Positions 54,543-64,000 of a stretch of DNA of 64,000 bases are shown piece by piece. The position numbers were made by a program, and so were the translations under genes. How positions within the stretch are numbered: the first letter of the stretch is position 1; every line of letters starts with the position of its first letter. The DNA lies in assembly GCA_033398695.1 (NCBI GenBank), contig CM065802.1, positions 205,239,096 through 205,303,095 on the forward strand. Direction: 5' to 3'. Below the pieces are notes generated by a model. It searched no databases, was not told the origin of the DNA, and saw only the letters and a program-made list of their open reading frames with translations. The DNA comes from Orobanche coerulescens. Lineage: Eukaryota; Streptophyta; Magnoliopsida; Lamiales; Orobanchaceae.

Positions 54543-55573
54543 CTAGGCATCACCGTGTCCTTTCGGAGAAGAGACGTAACCTCGATCCCCAAATCTCTCA
54601 GCTACCGTCTCGCAATGCACGACTCGGTGACCCACCTGACCACACTCAAAGCAACTGACTAATGGTGAACGACAAATCTTCGCGGTATGGCCCGCTCAAC
54701 TACAGTTGTAACATGTCTTCATGCTGCTCACATTAGTCATTGTAGGGGTACTACTCCTCTGATCACGTGATATAGAAATCTTCTTAGGACGACGAAACGA
54801 AGTCCCAACCTCAGGGGGCCACTCTCCTGATTTTGTGAAAAGTCCCCAACGGTTTTCTGTTTCTTCGATTCAGACATATTCTCAGTCGATAATCTGGATA
54901 GCTCATAGGCTAACGCCCTATTCTGATAATCTCTCAAAGAAGTACAAGTGAGACCTGCCATGTACTGACGAATCTCCAGATTCATCCGCCTACTAAAATG
55001 ACATATCTTATCCTCCTCCGTCCTTACTTGATCCTGCACATAGTTGAGCTGTTTGCTAAAATCGATAATAGCTTGAGAGAGCGATACATCTTGTGGTTTC
55101 GCCGAAAAGAATTCATTAATCCTCTGATTCCTGATTGGTTCCGGACAAAACTCATCTCTCATGAATCTCTGGAACTCTGCCCACGTGACAACACGATCTC
55201 ATGGCTTAACAGCCTTCCACCAACTGGCGGCATCCTTGTCAGGAAGATACTGAGCGACTGGCAACTTATGCTCTTCTAGGCAATCCACTACCTCGAGTAT
55301 CTTTTCCAACTGGAAAAGCCAACCATCCCAACCCAGTGCATCAGCGGCACCTGCGGAATGAGGGGGATTCATACGAACCACTTCTCGAAGCCACCGATTT
55401 GCACCAATGTTTTAGGTCACATCTCTATTACGCTGAACTGCCTGAGTCAACTGAGTCATCTGTGCAGCTACCTGCTGCAAAATAGTAGCAATATCGATAC
55501 CAACACCATCACTGGTAGCACGATCCCGACCACGCGCGTGATCGCCACGACCACAACCTCTGTCCCTCAGCAT
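54543..55573 (-). pseudogene. gag: Gypsy-F gag
   Basis: The start ATG is at 55571-55573 (MLRDRGCGRGDHARGRD). One frame runs through ATILQQVAAQMTQLTQAV, then RMNPPHSAGA, LPVAQYLPDKDAASWW, FCPEPIRNQRINEFF, RQYMAGLTCTSL and ALAYELSRLS. It has stops at 55412 and 55199 and a frameshift near 54820. Two zinc knuckles follow: CYNCS-stop-AGHTAKIC (from 54713) and the intact CFECGQVGHRVVHC (54612-54653). The stop at 54543-54545 looks natural. It is related to Gypsy-B gag at many positions. Confidence 0.85.
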
Positions 55574-56816
55574 ACTGAATAAGTACCCACTCAGCACAAT
55601 AGAAAATCATAACACATAACACATACAACGATTACCATCGTAAAGCAACATACATACGAAAATCACAGCAACGACGGTATCGTTCGGCGATCACAACGGC
55701 CCGAATGATAACCAGCACACAATTACAAAACATCATGAAACAATCACACATGTACACAAACATACAAACCCAAGCTCCAACAGCTTGCACATATGCGATA
55801 ACACGTAATTCACCACGAAGCGACAAACATTAAATACCAACATCACACCTCCCACAGAGGGCTAACATAACAATTGCGTGGCGAACGACTCAACGCTCAC
55901 ACCACCAATTCAATCACAACTTGGAGGGCTAACACCCTAACGACAATACCAACATCATATACACATTCTCTGACCACAAGCAGGAAGTGATATGTTTTAA
56001 AAACGAGAACCACCTTTTGAAAATAATTTTGGAAACACCAGTTGATCTTGAGTATCACCTTTCAAAAAGTAGTACAAACATTGTTATCGAGACTTTGAAA
56101 ACCATCTTGCGCTTGACAAAATTGAGGACACTCTTCTTTTAGTGAAAATTTTAAGAAATATTCGACTCTCGGGTCTAAGCAAATGTGTTTCTAAATTTTT
56201 AAAAATATCTCAAAATATTTTGGTCCTCAAGTGGAATAATTTTGAATCATAATGTGGCACCTTGAAAGTACCGCGAGAAAATAATTCATTTTAAAAGTAC
56301 GCCTCGAAATTTATTTTTTCAAGATACTCAAGGTTTTCAAAAATCCAATAGGCCAGAATGCCCAAAACTCACACGTACCAACATTCGCTTATACACATCA
56401 TAGTACACGCATCAATTCATTCAAAATCAAGACAATACATGTCTTTTGCAGAAAACAAACAGTCAAATATCATAGTCGAAAAGACATAAGTAGCGACAAC
56501 ACTCCTCATATAAACGAAATATGAGAGTTAAATAAACACACATCACGAAACCAAGAATCTGCATAAAGATCCCATCACTCAACGACTAATCATACAAGTG
56601 GCTCGTGCCACACGAGGCACAACACAAAGAAGGGAGACTTACATTCACATGTCGTACGAAGATGATGATCGCCCCACGATACTAATCACGACTAACAAAC
56701 TCAGACGACGCGTCGCGACACGACTCAGTCAGACAAAATCCGACAAGACAAAACTCAACAGACACGACTTGACCCGACAGCCTAGGTTTCCAGAACCTAA
56801 GCTCCGATACCATTTA
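55574..56816 (-). other. Leader and primer-binding site of Gypsy-F
   Basis: The minus-strand PBS TGGTATCGGAGCTTAGG (56797-56813) follows the 5' LTR after a short spacer. A leader of about 1.2 kb, homologous to 21170-22400 of Gypsy-C, has no long ORF on the coding strand. Confidence 0.75.
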
Positions 56817-59289
56817 TGTAACACCCCCAATCCACTCAGGGATATTACACGCCGTAGACCCTTTCCTCAAGGATCTACCAGGCTGGTAACTAAAATCAAC
56901 ATCTCAACAACTCCCTTAAGGCTAGAACGACTCAGTAGACCGATTTGGTCTTTCAATTAATACATACAACTCAATCTCAATACATGCCCACGCAGGGGTC
57001 GAAATACAACAAAGTCCCATACAATGGGGAAAAATACTACAGCGGAAATAAAGTATAACTGAACCAATACACAACGTACGGTGATTAGTATCGATCATCT
57101 TTCTTCATCCTTCATGTCGACCCTGTTCCATGCTCCCCGAAACCTGAATGCAATATAGATATCCACCCCCAGATTCCTCGGGGGTTAGAAAAATTCCACT
57201 ATTTTGAGTAAAACTTTCCAAATTCGAAAGATCACAATTCATGAGAACAATTTGCAAAACGGTTTAAAATGCCCTCAGGAGTTTTAACGGCAAACAATTT
57301 AGGATTATCGAATCCTACTCTTCCCAAAATCAACAGGGGTCACAGCCCATAGATTTGCTTTCTCGAATAAAAACCAACAACAATTCACAGGTTTCAAAAC
57401 CCATGTGACGTGTCCTCGACGGACATAAAGTCAGCAAAACATAACCACCCAAGATACGAAATCTCGGTCACACCCAAGGTACTCGACCTAGTCAACACAT
57501 CCAAAATCATATACATAACACCGTGAACACATGCCACGTCATCTCACGGTTGGATCAATCACTTGTTGTCTCCTGACCACATGATCGCATGACATGTTTC
57601 ACCGTAGGTTCCTTATACCACCGTGATCACTTGCCACGTCATCTCACGGTTGGATCAATCACTTGTCTCCTGACCACATGATCACAAGCCATGTGTCACC
57701 GTAGGTATCCCGAGGCTCTCACGGTTGGACCAATCACTTGTTGCATCCTGACCACATGATCACATGCCATGTGTCACCGTAGACCCGGCCCATATCCACA
57801 CATTCACAGACATAACACAGTATGCCAATGATATCCAAACAATTCACCCAAAGGCAACAAACATATAGAAAAACACCACATCAACGCACTGAAAGGAAAC
57901 AATATACGTACACACGTATTAGCGAGTGAAACATCAACACCAAACATATCCATAGGATTCACATAGTCATTTACAAAAACACACCAATCACAACATACAC
58001 ATGAGTTTGAAAGGGAGCCTTTAGCGAGGCTAAACTAAATCTTTGAAAGTTCATTCCAAACAAACAAACAAACACATTTAGATGATCACCGATCATCATA
58101 TACACAAAACAAGAAAAGTATGAACAAGGTACTTGCCTCGAATAATCACAAACGCGGAAAATCGACCGAAATAGGATGGCACGAACCGACTATGAATCCG
58201 CCGAGTCCGCCGAACGCCAACTCGCGACAATAAACTATGAACGACAACAACCACAGTGAAAATGAATTCCATAATACGACCCAAAGCCGCTGAATTAGAG
58301 AAACAACGACGAAAGTTCAGGGGTTTCCCCCAAAACGGCCAAGAACAACTAATCGACTCGACAAAACATGAAAACGGAATTCCAACCGAAATATGGATAT
58401 ACAATCCATAGGATATGTTTAACAACATCATTTGACAACAAGTGGTTCATCAAAATCGGGCGGAATACAAAATCAAGAACAAACTCCCAAAAAGTCAACT
58501 CTAGGGATTCAAGAAAAATACATTGATTCGGCGAAGAACAATGGATTAGATGATGTTATAATCACCTAGGATACTCCAAAAGACCTTTGGATGGAACAAA
58601 ATCGACCAGAAGTTCGGACCCCAGTCGCCCTCGTCTCAAACCCGTGGAGAGGAGGAGAAATGAAGTGGAAATGACATTCCACGACTGTTGTCCAGTTTAT
58701 ATACACTGGACAGCTTAGCGTGCTAATCTTTAAGATTAGCGTGCGCTATCGTGGCACCAAAACAAAACTGCCTGACCAAAACACACTGTTAGCGTGCGCT
58801 AACCACAAATGTTAGCGTGCGCTAACCACAAATGTTAGCGTGCGCTAACGAGACCTCCTGACCCAGTCCAGTAGCTCCTGGATTGCCCCTGAACAACCAG
58901 GCAGCGTGCGCAATCCTCACCCTAGCGTGCAATACTAATGCACCCTAGCGCGCGCTATGTTACTAAATAGCGGGCACTAACCAACGTTCTAACCCAGTCC
59001 AGAAGTCTCTGGACTGTTTCTGCACCACCTGTTAGCGTGCGCTACCACACCCATAGCGTGCGCTAACAACTGCACCTTAGCGCGCGTTAAACATCCGGAT
59101 GTAGCGTGTGCTAATCAACTTAGGATTAAGAACATGGAACTCAACAAAACGACACCAAAACGAACTCGGATGTCAAAAAGTGCAGAATTAATCATTCTTA
59201 TAATGACAAAACGGTCACAAGCGAGCCATTAAAACGGAGTCCGACCAAAAAAAGAAATTTACCGAAAATCAAAAATCGCGGATCTTACA
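56817..59289 (-). repeat. 5' LTR of Gypsy-F
   Basis: This 2,473-bp LTR is similar to the 3' LTR apart from a deletion of about 130 bp between ACTATTTT and GAGTAAAAC (57200). It has a TATA box at 58695-58703 and a palindrome array at 58711-59112. One 23-bp motif unit is present three times (58793-58850) against two in the other LTR. Confidence 0.92.
58711..59112 (-). repeat. Palindrome array in Gypsy-F 5' LTR U3
   Basis: It is the same array as at 53601-53970 with independent changes: an extra TTAGCGTGCGCTAACCACAAATG unit, a 2-bp shortening in the TATA-proximal copy, and fewer CpG losses at several copies. Confidence 0.8.
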
Positions 59290-59294
59290 GCTAC

Positions 59295-60389
59295 TGACAG
59301 ATAATTAATTAATATTTTATCCAAGAGTAGTACCATCCAAACCTTATTATTATATCAAAAGTAAATCCACCTGCAGGGTTAATTATAATAATCATTATTG
59401 AGCTCCTCGAGGGGACATCATCAACCCGCACGAGTTTGGACATGATTTCTAGTAGTAATAATAATTGTCACATAAATAATATCATTGCCTAAGATACGAA
59501 TCTTATTGAGTCAATTACTTTAACTCTCATCCATGGTAAATCAAATAAATTAATATTATAAATACATAATTAAATATTATATACTTAGAATTAAGAAAAA
59601 ATCAGTGGGTTTTAAACCTAACTGATGACAGTGGACTTGGCTGCAAAAATTAATATAGTTACAGCCCAAGCTCCCAAGGCCCAAGTCTAGACCAAAGTCC
59701 AAATTGCCAAGAACCAAGTCCAAGCCCACGCCCACGCCCAAGCCCGAGATCGAGTGGATCCAGCCGGCGGGCGGGAAGGCGGTGATGGCGCACGTATGGT
59801 CTTTGTATCATTGGCCCACTAGTGTATACTACTAGCTTGTTGAACTATCCATGCACCTTCTTACTAATAAACTAGTCAAAAAGGATTTAATTTTTTAGTG
59901 TGGGATAACTTTTCATACCCACTTTAACTCTTCACCAGTTCAATTAAATGGCCAAATTTAATCATTTATTTCTCACTCACCGGAAATCAGTTTTGAGAAA
60001 AATAAAATCCTACATTGATCTTCTCGAAACATAGATTCACAATTAAATATTTAATTCCCAAGAATTAAATATTAATTTCCACCACATGAGTGAAAATAAA
60101 TACATGCATGAATATAGACTCACATATCCAATTTTCGTGAAACACTACTGCATGGGGAAAGGTAGTTTGTGGCTTTGAACCTTTCTTAGTAAAATATCAT
60201 CGGATATACCAGATGCTTAGTAGACATCGTGCCTTGAACTAATCCTCGTTGGTATATACTGAGTCAACGACACTTACACAACAATGTCTCAACACCTTTC
60301 GTTCTCATAGTTATGTCTGTTTTTCACATGGACAACATATTGGTTTCCGAAGTGTATATTCGAGGCGGATCGTCCTCACACTTAGATAG
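59295..60389 (-). repeat. Copia-H LTR, 5'-side piece
   Basis: It continues from the second GCTAC. It is non-coding and AT-rich, with a short GC-rich island (59690-59790, CCAAGCCCACGCCCACGCCCA-like repeats). It ends where the Gypsy-G LTR starts. No gene is seen. Confidence 0.5.
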
Positions 60390-62293
60390 TGTAACACCCC
60401 AAAAACCATGTGGGAATATTACACGCCGTAGATCCTTCCCACGAGGATCTACCAGGCTAAACATCACAAAACGACCAAGTGTTTGCCCGGCCGGGGCAAA
60501 CAATACAATGATACGGACCGTTAAGGTCAATTATAAATGACTAGACTGACTGATGAGGTCGTACGACGGACACAAATAGAAAAAAATACAACTCTTTACA
60601 ATGAACACTCATGCAGGGGTAAGAGACAAGATAGCGGAAGTCTGACATAATTCGGTCGATACAACATAACCCGACCAAACTCTCAACTCTTGATTAGTAT
60701 CGTAGCTCGTCTACTCCTGTGCCGATCCTGTGACTGCTCCCCCGAATCTGCATGTACCTGGACGCAAAACAGACATCCACCCCCTGATTACTCGGGGGTT
60801 AGTAAAACTCCATTGTTTTACTGTTCGTACACCTCATGTACCAAACTCCAGAGGTCACATGGACCGTACCTGGACCCCACACACACACTTCCCAACACAT
60901 ATCAAACAACGCAACACATCACCACGAATAACAGACCTTAATACGGATACGCTCGAACATCCAATCATACACAAAAATACATATACAAATGTATAATCAA
61001 TCCAACACAATAATCATAATCAACACAAGACATCAAACCCGAGCAATAAAGTCCAACACGAATCACGCAACTAACATGACCAACACAACTTCACAACGTT
61101 AAACAAACAAGAATATCATTAATACCAACAAACATTCGAATAATCAAATCGCACGAATCATATCCACGAAGGTAAACCAAATCATTGTGAATCCAATATG
61201 TAAACTTTATTCACAAGACACAAATCGTATAAATAGAATACTTGCCTTAGAATCTGCACGCAAATACTCCGACAAACACGGCTCGACCGAAGTGCCTCGA
61301 AACCTACAACTTCCGCAAGAAACAATGAAAACACGACCACAACGAGGTTTCAGACCAACAACAATAGAAATCACATGAAACTATCGAAAGAAGACTCATT
61401 AGAACATTTAATCGAACATTAAATGTTCCCGGTTCTTTAAGAACACTAAGATCATCAACCGGGTTGAACGAACCGAAGATATGGATATACAATCCATAAA
61501 TCATGATTTATAACATCATATAACATCAACCGATTCATCAAAATGGACTAGAATCGAAATCAAGAACAAACCCCAAAATAGTTTGAAAAAGGATTTTCAA
61601 AGATTACCTCAACCCGGATGAAGAACAAGGATTAGATGTTGTTAATCCACACCAAAACCTTGATGATTATGTTTAAGGATGAAATATTGATGAACTTTCG
61701 ACAAAATTTCGTGTGGAAATCGCCCAAATCACCAAATGAAGAGGAAGAATGAAGAAATGGGTTCATAAACCTATTTGTCACGTTTTATGCTGCTGCCAGA
61801 CCAACCCAACCGTGTCGGATTTGACATGGTGGGCAGAACTGGATTTGTGTAGATAGTTTTTACAAATATGAACAGAACTTTCTCATCCAAACTCGGATTG
61901 ACTCTCCGTTTGAACCATTGGAATGCTAACTTGATTCTCTATCATACTATACTGTTTCAGAATTTTTAAAGTTTTCAAGAATTTATGGTGATTTTACAAA
62001 GTCGAACTTAGATATGAAAAAATCGAAATAGCATGCCAATTAATCCGAAACAATATAAAATCTCGCTCGAATGACGAAAAGTGCTGAAAAAAACATGTCC
62101 AAAATATGTAAATAAACACAAACAAGACGCTAAAAAATAAAAATATAAAAATGAAATATCGGGTATTACATTATCCCCCACTAAAAATAAGTTTCGTCCC
62201 GAAACTTAAACAAACATCAAAACGCCACATATCAAGACAAAAGCATTCAAGCAACAAAACAATTCTCCGCACGAGATTCAACCAACCAAATAA
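60390..62293 (-). mobile_element. Gypsy-G: 3' LTR and polypurine tract of a minus-strand Gypsy
   Basis: The LTR (60390-62170, 1,781 bp) has ends TGTAACACCCC and GGGTATTACA. To its right the minus strand reads AAGTTTCGGGACGAAACTTATTTTTAGTGGGGGATAA, the polypurine context shared by the other Gypsy elements here. Only 123 bp of internal sequence remain before Gypsy-J begins at 62294. No coding region is left. Confidence 0.8.
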
Positions 62294-62781
62294 TGTAACA
62301 TCCGGGGGAATTTTTTTTTCGTGTTACTGTTGTGTTGTACGTATTCATTTGGAATTGTACAAGTGTTGTTTTATTTGACTGATACAATGTATATTGTATT
62401 GGGATATTTCAGAATCGAAATATTTATATTTGTCGTCGGTTTTGTTTCATCGTTTGGATGTTGCTTGGTGAGTTTGGAATTTTGGCTAAGTATATTAGCC
62501 ATAGCGTGCGCTATATGTATAGCATTATGTACGCTACAGTCGGCGGGTTACGTACGTTAATATGTGTAGGTTACGTACGTAACGCAGGGGTATCCGGTCA
62601 TATCTAGCTTTCGGCATGTGGGTCCGGGTGAGGTTGATTTTTCTGTGGCTTGATCGGGACAGGCAGGTCAACGTACATTACGTATTCTATACGTAATGGT
62701 GGGGTTGGTTACGTACTTAATGGTGGGGTTGGTTAACCTGTTGTGGAGCTTCATAACTTGGATTGAAGCTTAGGAACTTGG
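62294..62781 (+). repeat. Gypsy-J LTR fragment (plus strand)
   Basis: It starts TGTAACATCCGGGGGAATTTT. It contains a palindrome array (62498-62730: ATAGCGTGCGCTAT, TTACGTACGTTAA, TTACGTACGTAAC, ATACGTAATGG). Near its end GTGGAGCTTCATAACTTGGATTGAAG resembles 12122-12160 of the Gypsy-A LTR. It is cut by Copia-I at 62782. The TATA region is lost. Confidence 0.7.
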
Positions 62782-64000
62782 TGTTGGAATTCGGTGCCTA
62801 AAACGAAGGCCCAGCGGAAGCGGTAAAATGAAAATCAATTCGATTTGAATCCCTACGAGGATCAATCGAGCTACGTATATACGAATATATAAACGAAGTA
62901 TAAGAGATACGAGAAACATACCCTCGTAGTTCGTTGATTAAATGATATTCTTCTCTTGAGCTATTCCCCAAGCTTTGCTTGATCTCTACGAATCCAATCC
63001 GCTCCAAGCCCTTGGATGATCCAACGTCGAAAACACAACGCCTCTACTTGCCACGCGCCGGAGAAACGATCGGAACGACGATCACCTTGCTATCCTCTGA
63101 GTATATGGCTAGAGCTAAGCGATGAAGCTTCCAATATAAAATTATAACACTCTAAGTGTATAATTCACTTTCTCACTTTGATTTCTTGATTTTTCTCCAA
63201 GAACAACAAGAACAAGATGAAGAAGTAGATGAAGACTTTGGAATGAACTCTAAGTTCTTTCTCACTCTTTCTCTCTCTACCACTTACGTATGGAATCAAG
63301 AGTGTGTGTAAGAGAGTCACAAGTCTTCTCCCTTTATTCATTCTTTATACACCAACAACCCACTAAACATCTCATCCCACATGAGAGATGCCTTTCAAGT
63401 CATTGTCTTCCATTTAAAAATAGAAACAAAAGACAAGATGAAAGGTGGAGGAAATGGGGGGGGCTCTAGAAGGGTAGGAAAAAGTTCGGTCCGTTTCGAA
63501 TTCCCGTGAGTCTAAACAGACAAACTCCGATTCCGTTCCGATGTATTTATATCGATCAATTAATCCAATTAATTAATCATATCAAATACATAATTATATC
63601 CAAGAATTAAATTAATCACCCAGTAATTTATTTAATTCATTAGGCCGTAAATCAATTTATCCAATAAATCAATTTAGACATCCAATGTCCCAAAATCAAT
63701 TAGACATCCAATGTCTAATAAATTGGATATCTAATATCTAATATTAATAATGAGAGAATAAGCTCGATTCATTCCGTCATCAATCCAATTGCGCGACTCG
63801 GTAGGTTCGTCTCAGTCAGCAATGGGAGGAACCAAAGAGTAGTAGCACCACCTATCCAGCCTGGCGGCCTACACTGTACCCCAACTGAGAACGAATGATG
63901 GGATCATTCAAGAACCATTCTGTCGTGAATACCAATAAACGTATAAACCCTTCTTTCAAATATCCCGATCAAGTTATAGGGTCACGATCAGTCAAACCCT
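62782..64000 (-). repeat. Copia-I LTR (minus strand), runs off the window
   Basis: The plus-strand reading begins TGTTGGAATTCGGTGCC, the complement of an LTR end TTCCAACA. A TATA-like TATAAAG (minus strand) lies near 63344. Left of it is unrelated Gypsy-J DNA without a PBS, so this is probably the 3' LTR of an element extending right. A repeated CATCCAATGTC(C/T) occurs near 63682 and 63705. No gene is seen. Confidence 0.6.

Larger units (their letters stand above)
51569..59289 (-). mobile_element. Gypsy-F: gag-only non-autonomous Gypsy (TR-GAG-like)
   Basis: This complete 7,721-bp element has LTRs at 51569-54154 (3') and 56817-59289 (5'), a minus-strand PBS and polypurine tract, and a perfect target duplication GCTAC. 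The 2,662-bp internal region holds a long leader and a gag with two zinc knuckles, followed by a natural-looking stop and only about 390 bp of untranslated sequence. There is no room or trace for protease, RT or integrase. It is the same family as Gypsy-C by LTR start (minus strand TGTAAGATCCGCGATTTTTG against TGTAATACCCGTAATTTCG), leader and 3' region. Confidence 0.93.
50793..60389 (-). mobile_element. Copia-H: 5' LTR of a minus-strand Copia, split by Gypsy-F
   Basis: The LTR end on the minus strand is TTATTTCCAACA (50793), next to a tRNA-Met PBS. A TATA box (minus strand TATAAATA, 51323-51330) lies within the left part (50793-51568). Gypsy-F is inserted with duplication GCTAC (51564-51568 and 59290-59294). 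The right part (59295-60389) is non-coding AT-rich LTR sequence cut by Gypsy-G at 60390 before any TGTTGG start is reached. Confidence 0.6.

Noticed and set aside
59690..59790. GC-rich island as a CpG-island promoter of a host gene
   Set aside because: It consists mainly of CCCACG/CCCAAG repeats within a Copia LTR piece, and no ORF or splice-like structure follows on either strand.
62798..63007. Small protein gene on the minus strand at the right end
   Set aside because: It lies fully inside a Copia LTR next to its TTCCAACA end, and no domain or conserved start context is seen.

Overview
The window is plant nuclear DNA, almost certainly from an angiosperm. It is one continuous stack of nested, mostly dead LTR retrotransposons. 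Evidence: Copia and chromovirus-type Gypsy coding remnants, tRNA-Met primer-binding sites (TGGTATC(A/G)GAG), Sirevirus-like extra ORFs after Copia pol, and a Cassandra-type TRIM whose LTRs carry a plant 5S-rRNA-like sequence. I found no host protein gene, tRNA gene, CRISPR array or bacterial feature. Species or family cannot be assigned from sequence alone.

Layout. 1-4073: 3' part of a plus-strand Copia element (Copia-1: extra ORF, polypurine tract, LTR), possibly nested in the 5' LTR of the next element. 4076-14466: Gypsy-A, a decayed chromovirus with gag, protease, RT-RNase H, integrase and a chromodomain-like C-terminus. 14467-17125 plus 27151-27834: minus-strand Gypsy-B (gag, protease, 5' LTR). 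Its LTR is split by Cassandra (17126-27145, target duplication CCCGA), whose right LTR is in turn split by non-autonomous Gypsy-C (18138-26890, target duplication GATTC). 27939-about 30273: 3' end of minus-strand Gypsy-D. About 30274-32455 and 49653-about 49835: Copia-E, a minus-strand Sirevirus-like deletion derivative. Copia-2 (plus strand, 32456-49647, target duplication TATTC) inserted into the E gag. A sibling copy, Copia-3 (minus strand, 33207-38986), then inserted exactly at the LTR/PBS junction of Copia-2 (TSD CAAGT), and a later deletion plus a Gypsy LTR fragment (32862-33206) removed the left part. About 49836-60389: leader and LTR of another minus-strand Copia (Copia-H), split by gag-only Gypsy-F (51569-59289, target duplication GCTAC). 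60390-62293: 3' end of minus-strand Gypsy-G. 62294-62781: truncated Gypsy-J LTR. 62782-64000: LTR of minus-strand Copia-I, running out of the window.

How it fits together. Gypsy-F keeps gag with two CCHC knuckles but has no pol. Gypsy-C is the same family with an eroded gag. Both would depend on enzymes from autonomous chromoviruses such as Gypsy-A or Gypsy-B. The most unexpected signal is regulatory: LTRs of several unrelated families (Gypsy-A, Gypsy-C/F and Copia-E, with Gypsy-J alike) carry dense arrays of short CpG-rich near-palindromes (TAGCGTGCGCTA or TTACGTACGTAA types), and where a TATA box is visible the array lies directly upstream of it. Two further LTRs (Gypsy-B and Gypsy-D) carry a GTGCCGCGGCAC-type version.

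Limits: element boundaries marked approximate were found by eye. Family assignments rest on motifs and on comparison between copies inside the window, not on database searches.
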